Source of the DNA: JAAXKN01 sp036261625
GTDB lineage: Bacteria; Bacteroidota; Ignavibacteria; Ignavibacteriales; SURF-24
Assembly (NCBI GenBank): GCA_036261625.1
Contig: DATAKL010000001.1
Span: 62,001-126,000, forward strand
DNA length: 64,000 nt
Direction: 5' to 3'
The notes beneath the pieces are model-generated. The model was not told where the DNA came from. It saw nothing but the letters and a program-made list of their open reading frames with translations, and searched no databases. A program made the position numbers and the translations under genes. Below, piece by piece: positions 24,863 through 34,608 of this stretch. Every line of letters begins with the position of its first letter. Within the stretch, counting starts at the first letter, position 1.

Positions 24863-25614
24863 GATTTCCTTTGTGACATTTTAGATACGAATATACTTAT
24901 TTCGTACAATAAAACCAAAGGCACAGCTAAAACAAGCTGAGAAACAGGATCTGTTCCGGGAGTGAGGAATGCTGCCAGTACCATGATAACTACCATGGCA
25001 TGCCTTCTGTATTTCCTCATCAGCTGAGGCTTAAGAATGCCCAGCTTTGAAAGGAAAAACGACAGCATCGGCAGTTCAAATACCACCCCGGCACCCAGCA
25101 TTATACTGACTATGATAGAGAGGTATTCATCTACTGCAAAGTTGTTCTCAATAGCCTTTGAACCGAAGCTTGCAGCAAAACCGAAGGTCAACGGGAGCAT
25201 TACGAAATAGGCAAATGCAATTCCTGAAAGAAAACAGAAAGTGGTAAAAAGAACAATTCCGCTTATATATCTTTTTTCACTTGTTCTTAAGGCAGGCTCA
25301 ATAAATTTCCAGAGCTGATAGACCAGATTAGGAAGGCTCAGAATGATCCCCCCTATAATTGAAATCTCAAAATACAGCATTATCTGACCGAAAGGCCTCA
25401 GGTTCTGCAGCTTAATTCCTGCCTTAACGGCAGGAGCAAGAAGAACATTTGTTATCAGGAAGTCGCTGAAGACCCAGCAGACAACAGTGCCTGCAATAAC
25501 CCCTATCATGGAATATATAATTCTCCACCTAAGCTCTTCCAGGTGATCGAGGAAGGACATTTCGCCGGGCTGCTGCTGCGGCTTTTCATTGTCAAACAAA
25601 TCTGTATTTTCCAA
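24859..25614 (-). CDS. tatC: Sec-independent protein translocase subunit TatC
   Basis: A 251-residue polytopic protein of six helices that recognises twin-arginine signals. The N-terminal FLDHLEELRWRIIYSMIG motif (about residues 21-38) and the ELPMLSFFLSKLGIL stretch are diagnostic. The start is taken as TTG at 25614; an ATG 18 codons downstream (MSFLDHLEEL) is possible. Tat substrates in this window include ActB and probably the small ORF next to it. No tatA/B is seen here. Confidence 0.94.
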   Translation of the reverse strand: MENTDLFDNEKPQQQPGEMSFLDHLEELRWRIIYSMIGVIAGTVVCWVFSDFLITNVLLAPAVKAGIKLQNLRPFGQIMLYFEISIIGGIILSLPNLVYQLWKFIEPALRTSEKRYISGIVLFTTFCFLSGIAFAYFVMLPLTFGFAASFGSKAIENNFAVDEYLSIIVSIMLGAGVVFELPMLSFFLSKLGILKPQLMRKYRRHAMVVIMVLAAFLTPGTDPVSQLVLAVPLVLLYEISIFVSKMSQRKS

Positions 25615-25639
25615 GCTTATGTTCTTTTAATCTTAATTA

Positions 25640-25674
25640 AAGGGCGGAAAAAAGATAAACAATCTTCCGCCCTT
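25640..25674 (-). terminator. Rho-independent terminator after glyA
   Basis: A perfect 10-bp stem, AAGGGCGGAA (25640-25649) with TTCCGCCCTT (25665-25674), and a 15-base loop, between the glyA stop and tatC. The T tract on the minus strand is short. Confidence 0.75.
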
Positions 25675-25699
25675 CAGAATTTTTATGGTTTGTAAAAAG

Positions 25700-27013
25700 T
25701 TAAGACTTATAAACAAGCGTTCCCAGTTCAGGATAGAGCGGGAAGCCCGAGCAGAGATTCTTTACTTCAGCTTTAATTGAAGAAAGAGTTTCCTCATTTT
25801 CAAAGTTACTGATGGCCTTGTCTATAAGCATGGCAATTGTTTCCATTTCAGATTCTTTCATTCCCCTTGTTGTAACAGCAGGAGTTCCGATTCTGATTCC
25901 GCTGGTTACAAAAGGACTGCGCTTGTCGAAAGGAACCATATTCTTATTGACAGTTATGCCTGCCAGTCCCAGGGCGTTTTCTGCCTGCTTGCCTGTAATA
26001 TTCTTGTTTGTCAGGTCCACAAGCATGAGGTGGTTATCCGTGCCGCCGGAGACAATATCGTAGCCCATTGCGAGCATTTTATCGGCAAGTGTCTTTGAAT
26101 TCTTTATGATCTGCTTTGCATAGTCTGTAAATGAATCCTCCAGTGCCTCTCCGAAGGCAACGGCCTTGGCCATTATGATGTGCATAAGAGGTCCGCCCTG
26201 AATGCCGGGCATAACCATGGAGTCGAATATCTCAGACATCATCTTAAGACGGTCACCTTTCGGGGTCCTGATTCCGAGCGGATTTTCCCTGTCCTTGCCT
26301 ACAAGAATGATTCCACCTCTGGGACCTCTTAAGGTTTTGTGAGTAGTTGAAGTAACCACATCGCAATACGGGAGAGGATTGTTCAAGAGTCCTTTTGCAA
26401 TGAGCCCTGCCGGGTGAGCCATATCCATCATCAGGAGGGCTCCTGTGGAATCTGCAATTTCACGGAACTTCGCATAATCCCAGTCTCTTGAATATGCGCT
26501 GGCGCCCATAATGATGAGCTTCGGTTTTTCCTTCTTTGCCAGGTCGGCCACCTGATCATAATCGACCATCTGTGTCTTCTCGTTCAGGCTGTATGAAACG
26601 GCCCTGTATATCTGTCCAGAGAAGTTAACCGGGCTTCCGTGCGTAAGGTGGCCTCCGTGTGCAAGGTTAAGTCCCAGTATCGTGTCTCCCGGATGAAGAA
26701 GCGTCATATAGACAGCCATATTGGCCTGTGAGCCTGAATGAGGCTGCACGTTGGCGTACTCAGCGCCGAAGAGTTTCTTAAGGCGTTCGCGGGCTACGTT
26801 CTCAGCCATATCCACATATTCGCAGCCGCCGTAGTATCTTTTCCCCGGGTAGCCTTCGGCGTACTTGTTCGTCAGAACAGAACCCGCTGCTTCAAGAACA
26901 GCCATTGAAACAAAATTTTCAGAAGCTATCAATTCAAGGTTATTCTGCTGACGTGAGAGTTCGAGATTTGCAATTTCAAAAATCTCGCTGTCTTTTTGCA
27001 AATGATTCATCAT
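25700..27013 (-). CDS. glyA: Serine hydroxymethyltransferase
   Basis: A 437-residue PLP enzyme converting serine and tetrahydrofolate to glycine and 5,10-methylene-THF. The PLP lysine lies in VVTSTTHKTLRGPRGG (about residue 226). NLELIASENFVS (about 25-36), YAEGYPGKRYYGGCEYVD and MLDVDLTNKN-type folate and fold signatures (here LMLVDLTNKNITG) are intact. It is followed by a terminator; 48 bases separate it from rpiB upstream. Confidence 0.97.
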   Translation of the reverse strand: MMNHLQKDSEIFEIANLELSRQQNNLELIASENFVSMAVLEAAGSVLTNKYAEGYPGKRYYGGCEYVDMAENVARERLKKLFGAEYANVQPHSGSQANMAVYMTLLHPGDTILGLNLAHGGHLTHGSPVNFSGQIYRAVSYSLNEKTQMVDYDQVADLAKKEKPKLIIMGASAYSRDWDYAKFREIADSTGALLMMDMAHPAGLIAKGLLNNPLPYCDVVTSTTHKTLRGPRGGIILVGKDRENPLGIRTPKGDRLKMMSEIFDSMVMPGIQGGPLMHIIMAKAVAFGEALEDSFTDYAKQIIKNSKTLADKMLAMGYDIVSGGTDNHLMLVDLTNKNITGKQAENALGLAGITVNKNMVPFDKRSPFVTSGIRIGTPAVTTRGMKESEMETIAMLIDKAISNFENEETLSSIKAEVKNLCSGFPLYPELGTLVYKS

Positions 27014-27061
27014 AACTTTCTTTAACTTTATTTGTAATATAATTTAATTTCCGGAACGGAC

Positions 27062-27499
27062 TCAGTTCTCAGGAGTCTCAATTTTATTAACCCTTCTTAA
27101 GTGCCTGCCGCCTTCGAATTTTGCACCGAGCCATGCATCCACAATCTTAAGGAGCTGATTTTCCTCAATAAATTTTTCTGAAAGAGCCAGAAAATTGGCG
27201 TTATTGTGCTGAACCGAGAGGCTTGCCATCTCTTCATTGAGGGCCAGAGCCGCTCTTACGCCCGAAACTTTATTGGCAACAATGGAAACACCTATTCCGC
27301 TGCCGCAGACGCCTATTGCCCTGTCTGCAAATTTCATTGCCACGTCAAGCGCAGCAGGCCTGATAAAATCGGGATAGTCGGCCGATTCCTCGCTGAATGT
27401 ACCGTGGTCAACTATGTCAAAACCTTTATTGCAAAGATAACTTTTAATAATTTCTTTATAACGGAAACCTGCGTGATCAGATGCTAATGCAATTTTCAT
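27062..27499 (-). CDS. rpiB: Ribose 5-phosphate isomerase B
   Basis: A 145-residue RpiB/LacA-type isomerase interconverting ribulose 5-phosphate and ribose 5-phosphate. ASDHAGFRYKEIIKSYL at the N-terminus, the catalytic Cys in GVCGSGIGVSIVANKV (about residue 65) and the HNNANFLALSEKF stretch are all present. It lies 48 bases before glyA, probably in the same transcript. Confidence 0.95.
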   Translation of the reverse strand: MKIALASDHAGFRYKEIIKSYLCNKGFDIVDHGTFSEESADYPDFIRPAALDVAMKFADRAIGVCGSGIGVSIVANKVSGVRAALALNEEMASLSVQHNNANFLALSEKFIEENQLLKIVDAWLGAKFEGGRHLRRVNKIETPEN

Positions 27500-27517
27500 T
27501 CTTAATCCTATAATATA

Positions 27518-28759
27518 TTACCTGCCCTGCGGTCTTAAGAACCAGAGTTCCCCAAGGCTTAAAGAAACATTTAACTTAAAAATATTTTCCTTCAGGAGAT
27601 TGTTCTCCACGGCTCCCCTGATGGAGTACTGCAGACCAAAGTCCAGAGTGTTCTGATATTCCAAAGGCAGAGAAACGCCTCCGTAGACTGAATACTGATC
27701 CACTCCCTTTCCGTTTAACTGGTACTGTGTCTTTTCATAGCTTAAGGCGCCTCTTAAGATGAGTGTTTCAAAGAAGCCGTGTGCGTGTAAATCAGTATTC
27801 CTGTATTCAACGCCGGCACTTACTTTTTCACTGTTTCTTAAGTTAGCCATGCTCCTGCCGTTAAATTCATATTTACTCCACGGCTCGTAGAGGTAATCGA
27901 GCAGGAAGAGATAGGAATTCTTGTAAAGAAAACTAAGACCCGCCCCAAAACTCATAGGGAGCTTTAGAGTGGATTTGGCCGAAGTAAGTGATTCAGTTCC
28001 CAGGGAGGTTGTACGCGCCACCCCGCTGTCGGCATCGAACTTGCTCTTGAAACTGTATGTTGCTCCAAGCCTCAGGTTTGAAATTGAGGCAGAAGAAAAG
28101 AGTTTGGAAAAGTCGTTCGATATGATGCCGAATGTGCCGCCCAGACCAGATGACTTATACGTAGTCTGGTATTCGGGATTTGTAAGGCTTTCGTTCTCAA
28201 AAGCAATCTTTGAGTAATAATTCTGGTTTCCGATATAGTAATCGAGTGATGCACCTATGTTGACATCAAAAGGAAGCGTGTAGCTCGAACCGATAAATGT
28301 CCTGGTCATTGAACCGTTACCCTCATAAGAGACGCTGTAAGGATTTGCAGCATCCTGAACATTCTGCATTATGTTATAACTTATGTTTGAGTAGGGCGTA
28401 ATACCTGCAACCAGTGAAAGCCCCCAGTCCCTCTGAAGAGGAACGCCCATGGTAAATCCGGAGAAGCGGGTAAGAGTTGAATACCTGCTCTGGAGGTTAT
28501 CCTGCATTTTGAGATCCTGAAAATTGACGGCAACTTCAAAGCGCGTCAGGTTCAGCTTCGTCCAGGCGGCAGGGTTTAATGTACCTACGAAGTCACGGTC
28601 AAAGACGGCAAAGCCAAGTTCACCGAGACCTAAGCGGCGGGCTGAATAGGCGCGGTCGAGTTCACCGATACCGAACCTTGAATAGACCGATCCCCCCTGC
28701 TGAGCAAAGGTAAGGGAGGAAAGGAAAAGTAAAATGACAATGGGTTTTATTAATTTCAT
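27518..28759 (-). CDS. Probable outer-membrane beta-barrel protein
   Basis: About 413 residues with a signal peptide ending in SSLTFAQQ. The early SVYSRFGIGELDRAYSARRL segment and the repeated alternating beta strands with aromatic ends resemble FadL/porin-like outer-membrane proteins of Bacteroidota. I take ATG at 28759; a TTG three codons upstream (28768) is possible. It follows the lipoprotein gene at 28793 closely and may share its transcript, so the two could form an outer-membrane pair. Its substrate is unknown. Confidence 0.7.
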   Translation of the reverse strand: MKLIKPIVILLFLSSLTFAQQGGSVYSRFGIGELDRAYSARRLGLGELGFAVFDRDFVGTLNPAAWTKLNLTRFEVAVNFQDLKMQDNLQSRYSTLTRFSGFTMGVPLQRDWGLSLVAGITPYSNISYNIMQNVQDAANPYSVSYEGNGSMTRTFIGSSYTLPFDVNIGASLDYYIGNQNYYSKIAFENESLTNPEYQTTYKSSGLGGTFGIISNDFSKLFSSASISNLRLGATYSFKSKFDADSGVARTTSLGTESLTSAKSTLKLPMSFGAGLSFLYKNSYLFLLDYLYEPWSKYEFNGRSMANLRNSEKVSAGVEYRNTDLHAHGFFETLILRGALSYEKTQYQLNGKGVDQYSVYGGVSLPLEYQNTLDFGLQYSIRGAVENNLLKENIFKLNVSLSLGELWFLRPQGR

Positions 28760-28792
28760 ATATTTCAAACTTTTAGGTTCAGTAAAATTTAA

Positions 28793-29968
28793 CTACTTCT
28801 TTTTTGCTGTATAAAGTATTTTAAGCCTTGGTCTGTCGGCTGCGTTACCGCTCTTAAAGGTATACAGATCCCCCGAAGCGGTCTCATTGCCAAGGGAAAT
28901 CATCAGTCCGTTGTTTGCTTCCTTGTTAATCCATCTCTGAATATGCGCTGCAATGTTTCCGGAGAAAACGTTGCCGGACTTGTTAAGGAGTGTCGTCCTT
29001 AAGGTGTCGTAGGAATTAGTGCTGCTGTTGGTCACGAATTCAACGACAAGGTAATTTGAAGCCGGGGTTCCGGTGACACTATGAAGCGTGTCTACGGTCA
29101 GCTCCAGAACGGCGCTGTTGATAATTGCGTCTTCGGGAATACCTGCAGTGCTGATCTGAAACTTAGAGCTTACTCCAAGGCCTCCCTGAACAACCAGATC
29201 GGATGTTGTAATCTGCGGCACTGGGCCGGATACGGTAAAGATGTCGTTATTTGCAGAAAAGTCAATGCTGTATCTGGATCCATCCTGTTTGCGGAAGACC
29301 ACGGTCATCTTCATGATCGGTTTTACCAGGGCTGCAGCTATTGCCTGAAAACCTACGATTTTGCCTGAATTGGCGGCAGGCTCAAAGTAGAGCCCGTAAT
29401 TTTTTGTATATATGTACGTTGAATCCTTAAGCCATCCGGTAACTGCACTGTTATCCAGATTAAATGTGTAAAGTGTATCCGAGGTCTTAAGTGCGGATGA
29501 CTTGAGATTGGCGGCATCGGAATTCAATTTCGGTATGCTGTCGGCTGTAAAATCCTTACCCCAGCTGTTATTGATCTTATGGACAGTAAAATCGAAATTT
29601 GCATTTGACGGCCCCAGGGTGTAGACGGTATACATTTCAACTTTTGCCGTATCAATTGTAACCGAACCGTCCAGGAGTCCTTTGCGTGTTGAATCGGGCA
29701 CGGTTGAAAGTGCAAACTGCACTAACATGGAGCTTTGGAGGTTGCCGTATTTGCCTATTAGAGCTCTGTCCGAAGAGGAAAGGTTTATTGGAGTCTTGAA
29801 ATAAGAAGCAGACTGTGTCTGAATCGAGCTGTCAGCATTGAGAGTTATTAAGTCGCTTTGATCCAAAAGTCCCAGACCTGCCTCTGTAGGGTTATCGCTG
29901 CAGGAATAAAGGAACATGGAAAGGCTGAGGGCAGCCAGCAAATATATATACTTAAACTTTGAGTACAA
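28793..29968 (-). CDS. Surface lipoprotein, DUF4270/DNRLRE-like
   Basis: A 391-residue lipoprotein: a signal helix ends in MFLYSC with the lipid-bearing Cys at about residue 23. The body is rich in beta strands and the last ~100 residues look like a DNRLRE-type module (INSAVLELTVDT, WINKEANNGLMISLGNE, RPRLKILYT). A DUF4270 lipoprotein next to glycogen synthase is a recurring arrangement in Bacteroidota as I recall it, which fits the nearby glgA. The start is TTG at 29968, with GGAGG seven bases upstream. Function is unknown. Confidence 0.7.
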   Translation of the reverse strand: MYSKFKYIYLLAALSLSMFLYSCSDNPTEAGLGLLDQSDLITLNADSSIQTQSASYFKTPINLSSSDRALIGKYGNLQSSMLVQFALSTVPDSTRKGLLDGSVTIDTAKVEMYTVYTLGPSNANFDFTVHKINNSWGKDFTADSIPKLNSDAANLKSSALKTSDTLYTFNLDNSAVTGWLKDSTYIYTKNYGLYFEPAANSGKIVGFQAIAAALVKPIMKMTVVFRKQDGSRYSIDFSANNDIFTVSGPVPQITTSDLVVQGGLGVSSKFQISTAGIPEDAIINSAVLELTVDTLHSVTGTPASNYLVVEFVTNSSTNSYDTLRTTLLNKSGNVFSGNIAAHIQRWINKEANNGLMISLGNETASGDLYTFKSGNAADRPRLKILYTAKKK

Positions 29969-30544
29969 TCAATTTCCTCCGGAAAAATCTTTAATAATAA
30001 AATCCGCCGCATCAATTAAATTATCAGCAATAAAGTTGGGGAGCCTATCTTTTACAAGCAAGCCTGAAATTTGTTCCTCTTTCAGGGTATTTTTAAGCAG
30101 GACAGTTTTCAATCCCGCATTAATTCCGCACTCGACGTCTGAAATCATATCGCCGACGAAGTAGGACTTCGGAAGCGCGATATCAAGATCCCTGGCTGCC
30201 TTAAAGACCAGTTCGGGAGAAGGTTTTCTGCACCGGCATTCCTCAGGTGTATTAAAATCCGGGTGGTATGGGCAGTAGTAGAATGCATCCACAAAAACAC
30301 CCGAAGCCTTAAGAAGTTCGTTTATCTTCAGATTTACCGCATCGACCTCTTTTTCAGTAAAATATCCCCTTGCAATGCCCGACTGATTAGAAATAACAAC
30401 AATTTTAAAGGCCCTACTCTTTAAGCTCAGCAAAGCCTCACTGACACCGGGGTATAAAACAACCTTCTCAGGATCACCGAGATATCCGGGGTCCAGGTTT
30501 AAGGTTCCGTCCCGGTCAAAGAACACAGCACTAAAGTCAGCCAT
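29969..30544 (-). CDS. gmhB: D-glycero-D-manno-heptose-1,7-bisphosphate 7-phosphatase-like HAD phosphatase
   Basis: A 191-residue HAD phosphatase of the GmhB/HisB-N type. Motif I is FFDRDGTLNLDPGY (residues 8-21), motif II VISNQSGIARGYF. A Cys/His zinc loop is seen in YYCPYHPDFNTPEECRCRKP (about residues 89-108), which is diagnostic for GmhB. The last acidic motif is VGDMISDVECGINAG. It normally removes the C7 phosphate of heptose bisphosphate for LPS core synthesis. Its start touches the glgA stop. Relatives acting on other sugar bisphosphates cannot be excluded. Confidence 0.87.
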   Translation of the reverse strand: MADFSAVFFDRDGTLNLDPGYLGDPEKVVLYPGVSEALLSLKSRAFKIVVISNQSGIARGYFTEKEVDAVNLKINELLKASGVFVDAFYYCPYHPDFNTPEECRCRKPSPELVFKAARDLDIALPKSYFVGDMISDVECGINAGLKTVLLKNTLKEEQISGLLVKDRLPNFIADNLIDAADFIIKDFSGGN

Positions 30545-32040
30545 CAGTCATTATTCAAAATATTCTTATACAAATCAACGTATTTCTTAGCCGAAGCTGT
30601 CCATGAGAAATCCTGCTTCATGCCGCTTTTTGCAATTTTCGCCCAGGCTTTCCTGTCGCCAAAGACTTTAACTGCCCTTTTTATTTCCTTTAAGAGGTCC
30701 TGGGAGTCGTATTTCTTAAAGACGAATCCGTTACCTGTTTCTTCCTTCTCATTGTATTTTTCCACCGTATCGGCAAGTCCGCCTGTTTCCCTTACCACAG
30801 GAACCGAGCCGTACATGAGGCTGTACATCTGGTTAAGCCCGCAGGGTTCATAGCGTGAAGGCATGAGGAACATATCGCTTCCGGCTTCAATCAGGTGCGC
30901 CAGCTCGTCGTCGAAACCCAGGTAGCAGGAGAATTTCTGCGGGTGCTTCTGATGGATTTTTTCGAATAAGGTGTGGTACTTTCTCTCCCCTGTTCCCAGG
31001 AGAACCATTTGTAAATCCATCTTCATCAGGTCTTCCATAATTGAGGCAATCAGGTCAAAGCCCTTTGCGTCAACCAGCCTTGATATGAGTCCAATAACCG
31101 GTACATTTTCATCATATGGAAGCTCAAACTTCTCAGTGAGGGCTTTTTTATCTTCCAGCTTTTCATCGAAAGTTTTGGCTGAATATTTCTTCGGGATGAG
31201 CGGGTCGGTTTCAGGATTCCAGACCTTATCGTCAATTCCGTTTATAATTCCGTAGATGTCTTTTTTTCTTTTCGTAAGGACGCTTTTTAAGCCTGCGCTT
31301 AGCTCTTCATCCTTTGTTATTTCCTCGGCGTAGCGTTCGCTTACGGTTGTAACTGCATCTGAGAACATGAGGCCGCTTTTCATGAAATTAAGCCTGCCGT
31401 AAATTTCAATCCCCTTTTCGGAATTAAGCTCTTCAGGCAGGCCTGTCTTGGGAAAATCGCTTTTCGGGAAAAATCCCTGATATGCAAGATTATGGACCGT
31501 AAAAATGCTCTTAACCGGAGCAAGTGAAGGGTCATCTTTGTAAATGGTCTTCAGATATGCAGGAATAAGACCTGTCTGCCAGTCGTTGCAGTGGATAATA
31601 TCGGGCACCCAGCCGAGCTTATTGATAAGCTCAAAGATGCTGCGGGCAAGGAGTGTAAAGCGTTCGTCATTATCGGCGTAGTCGTGCCCTGTATTGGGAT
31701 CGACGTAGAGGCCCTGACGGCTGCCGAAATATTCGTAGTTATCGAGGAAATAGATCTGGACTCTGGCTTTCTGCCCCACCAGGAATGAACTTCTCAGGGA
31801 AAAGACAACATCCTTATCCCCAATCTTAAGCGTCAGGTCCTTAAGTCTTACGACTTCATGGATCTTGAACCTTCTTTCATCAATGGCGCCATACTTTGGA
31901 ACAACAATTCTAACTTCATGCCCTAATTCAGTCAGTGTCTGAGGCAGGGCTGCTGAAACATCAGCCAGTCCGCCGGTCTTAACAAAAGGAACGACTTCAG
32001 AAGTAACAAAAAGAATTTTCAGCTTTCTTGATGGCGGCAT
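30544..32040 (-). CDS. glgA: Glycogen synthase (ADP-glucose type)
   Basis: A 498-residue GT5 enzyme that extends alpha-1,4-glucan from ADP-glucose. The nucleotide-sugar loop is FVKTGGLADVSAALPQ (about residues 19-34). The C-terminal catalytic signature is SRYEPCGLNQMYSLMYG followed by VVRETGGLADTV. Length and order of the two Rossmann domains are normal. The gene is first in a minus-strand run with gmhB, the lipoprotein and the barrel protein, and diverges from hutI. Confidence 0.96.
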   Translation of the reverse strand: MPPSRKLKILFVTSEVVPFVKTGGLADVSAALPQTLTELGHEVRIVVPKYGAIDERRFKIHEVVRLKDLTLKIGDKDVVFSLRSSFLVGQKARVQIYFLDNYEYFGSRQGLYVDPNTGHDYADNDERFTLLARSIFELINKLGWVPDIIHCNDWQTGLIPAYLKTIYKDDPSLAPVKSIFTVHNLAYQGFFPKSDFPKTGLPEELNSEKGIEIYGRLNFMKSGLMFSDAVTTVSERYAEEITKDEELSAGLKSVLTKRKKDIYGIINGIDDKVWNPETDPLIPKKYSAKTFDEKLEDKKALTEKFELPYDENVPVIGLISRLVDAKGFDLIASIMEDLMKMDLQMVLLGTGERKYHTLFEKIHQKHPQKFSCYLGFDDELAHLIEAGSDMFLMPSRYEPCGLNQMYSLMYGSVPVVRETGGLADTVEKYNEKEETGNGFVFKKYDSQDLLKEIKRAVKVFGDRKAWAKIAKSGMKQDFSWTASAKKYVDLYKNILNND

Positions 32041-32243
32041 TTTCCAAGTCCTTTTATTTTTAATAGTGCAATTTACAAAATAATCGGGTTTTAGCCAAAA
32101 AATTCCTTTTTTTTACTCAAAAGGGGCTTTTTCCCATCAGAGCTTAAAATAAAGGACGTTTGTGTCCGTCATCGATATTACAAATAAGCTGTTAATTATT
32201 TATATTTATCCACTCTGTTGAATTTTTTTAAGAGTTACATCTT

Positions 32244-33497
32244 ATGCTTACATTACTTTCGGCCCCTTCGCAGATTGTTACTGTCTCGGCAGAGGGGAAA
32301 AATTTTAAGCGCGGCAGCCAGATGCGCGGGATAAGTGTCATCGAAGGGCACTCTCTTCTGCTGGAGGATGAGATAATTAAAGATATAATACCCGACAGCT
32401 CACTTCCCCGCGGACGGTTCGACCGCGTGATTGATCTTAAGGGGAAGGTTATCCTACCGGGCTTAATCGACTGCCACACTCACCTGGCATTTGCAGGCTC
32501 AAGAGCAGATGAATTCCGGCAGAAACTCTCAGGCGTAGGCTATGAGGAGATTGCAGCATCAGGAGGCGGAATAAGAAAAACCGTAAATGCCGTAAGAAAT
32601 TCAAGTTTTGAGGCTCTTGTTAATTTGGCCCGCCCCAGGGTTGAATACGCCATCAGCCAGGGAATTACAACCCTTGAGGTTAAAAGCGGCTACGGACTCA
32701 GCCTTGAAGATGAAGTAAAACTCCTCAGGGTCATAAACCTCCTTAACACACTTTATGAGATAGATATCATTCCTACATTTTTAGGCGCACACACCTTCCC
32801 AAAGGAATATTCCTCAGACAGAAAAGGTTACGTAAACCTCATAAAAGAACAAATGCTCCCTTTAATTGCAAAGGAAAACCTCGCCATGTTCTGCGACGCA
32901 TTCCTGGAAGCTACAGCCTTCAGGAAGGAAGAGGTGGATGATATCTTTTCAAAAGCCGGGGAGCTCGGCCTAAAGATAAAACTCCATTCCGAGCAGTTTA
33001 ACTCCCTTGGCGGCATTGATGTAGCCTTAAAGCATAAGGCAGTAAGCATAGACCACCTGGAAGTTATTAAAGATGAGGATATAGAAAAAATTGCAGCCTC
33101 GGAAACCGTGTGCGTTCTGCTCCCGGGAGTGTCCTTCTTCTTAAATTACGATTTCGCCCCGGCACGCAGACTTTTGTCAAAAGACGCAATTGTTGCAATT
33201 TCTACGGATTATAACCCGGGATCGTCCAATATTGCAAATCTGAACCTTGTAATGAGCCTTGCTGCAATTAAGATGAAAATGACAATTGAAGAGATAATTT
33301 CGGCTGTTACAATAAATGCCGCCCGGGCACTCGACGTAAGCCAGGACCGAGGGAGTATAGAAATTGGCAAGAAAGCCGACCTGGCAATATTTGATACAAC
33401 GGAATATTCCGACATAGTCTATCAGGTGGGTAAAAACCTGAACTATATGACAATTAAAAACGGACGGGAAATCTACACCAGACCGGAAGTTAAGTAA
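32244..33497 (+). CDS. hutI: Imidazolonepropionase
   Basis: A 417-residue amidohydrolase that opens 4-imidazolone-5-propionate to N-formimino-L-glutamate in histidine breakdown. Metal ligands are in LIDCHTHLAFAGSR (about residue 76), in FLGAHTFPKEY, in KLHSEQFNSLGG and in ISTDYNPGSS (Asp about 324). It heads a plus-strand group with the two enzymes that dispose of the formimino group. HutH and HutU, which act before it, are not in the window. Confidence 0.95.
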   Translation: MLTLLSAPSQIVTVSAEGKNFKRGSQMRGISVIEGHSLLLEDEIIKDIIPDSSLPRGRFDRVIDLKGKVILPGLIDCHTHLAFAGSRADEFRQKLSGVGYEEIAASGGGIRKTVNAVRNSSFEALVNLARPRVEYAISQGITTLEVKSGYGLSLEDEVKLLRVINLLNTLYEIDIIPTFLGAHTFPKEYSSDRKGYVNLIKEQMLPLIAKENLAMFCDAFLEATAFRKEEVDDIFSKAGELGLKIKLHSEQFNSLGGIDVALKHKAVSIDHLEVIKDEDIEKIAASETVCVLLPGVSFFLNYDFAPARRLLSKDAIVAISTDYNPGSSNIANLNLVMSLAAIKMKMTIEEIISAVTINAARALDVSQDRGSIEIGKKADLAIFDTTEYSDIVYQVGKNLNYMTIKNGREIYTRPEVK

Positions 33498-33551
33498 GAC
33501 TGAGAAAATAAATTAAGCAAAATCTATAAATCTTCAATTCAGGGACAGTTT

Positions 33552-34568
33552 ATGAAAATTATCGAATGCGTACCTAACTTCAGTGAAGGCAGAAATGAGG
33601 CTGTTTTTGAGAAAATTTCAAATGCAGTAAAAGAAGTTGAGAATGTTAAGCTCTTAAGCCTGGAACCCGACAGGGATTATAACCGCGTTGTTGTAACCCT
33701 GGCAGGAGATGAAAAAGGAATTCTGGAAGGGACTATAGCCGCCTGCAAGGCTGCAGCCGCTGGAATTGATATGAGGCTTCATAAGGGTGAGCACCCCCGC
33801 CTGGGAGCTATAGACGTGGTGCCCTTTGTTCCGGTTAAAAACACCTCGATGGAAGAATGCGTTAAAATCTCGGAGGAGTTCGGAAAAAGAATTTCTGAGG
33901 AGCTGAACCTTCCCGTCTACTTGTATGAAGAAGCAAGCCGCACACCGCAGAGAAAACTTTTATCCAATATACGCAAAGGCGAATATGAAGGCCTGGAAGA
34001 AAAACTTAAGGATCCGGCCTGGGCACCTGACTTTGGTAATGCAGAATTTAACCCGAAGCTTGGAGCGCTCGTTACAGGCGCAAGATTTTTCCTTATTGCT
34101 TATAACGTAAACATTAAGTCTCCGGACGTTAAGTACTCCAAAGAAATCTCAGAGCTTTTAAGAGAAACCGGAAGACCGCAAAGAGATGAAATGGGAAATG
34201 TTGTAAAAGTTGACGGACAGACCGTTAAAATACCAGGGCGCCTTAAGACCGTCCAGGCAATGGGCGTTTATCTTGAAAAATACAACATTACTCAGGTATC
34301 CATGAACCTTAAGAACTATACCGTTGTTCCTATACACCTGGCATTTGAAGAGGTGAAAAAGGAAGCCCGCAGACTGGGTCTTGAGGTTGAGGGAAGTGAA
34401 ATTGTAGGACTTGTGCCTCTTGAGGCGCTCCTTATGGCCGGAAGATTCTACAGCCAGAACAAGGAGGCAAGCGAAAAAGAACTCGTTGAAGCTGCCATTG
34501 AAAGCCTCGGGCTAAGCAGCCTGAACCCGTTCATTCCGGAGGAAAAAGTAATCGATTACATGATCTAA
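33552..34568 (+). CDS. ftcD: Glutamate formimidoyltransferase
   Basis: A 338-residue enzyme transferring the formimino group of N-formimino-glutamate to tetrahydrofolate. ECVPNFSEGRN at the start, RLHKGEHPRLGAIDVVPFVP (about residues 77-96) and SMNLKNYTVVPIHLAFEEV are family signatures. Only the transferase domain is present; the cyclodeaminase is encoded by the next gene, whereas in animals they are fused. Confidence 0.94.
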   Translation: MKIIECVPNFSEGRNEAVFEKISNAVKEVENVKLLSLEPDRDYNRVVVTLAGDEKGILEGTIAACKAAAAGIDMRLHKGEHPRLGAIDVVPFVPVKNTSMEECVKISEEFGKRISEELNLPVYLYEEASRTPQRKLLSNIRKGEYEGLEEKLKDPAWAPDFGNAEFNPKLGALVTGARFFLIAYNVNIKSPDVKYSKEISELLRETGRPQRDEMGNVVKVDGQTVKIPGRLKTVQAMGVYLEKYNITQVSMNLKNYTVVPIHLAFEEVKKEARRLGLEVEGSEIVGLVPLEALLMAGRFYSQNKEASEKELVEAAIESLGLSSLNPFIPEEKVIDYMI

Positions 34569-34608
34569 AAGAATTTTATAAAAGTAATAACAATTTACAG
34601 GAATAATA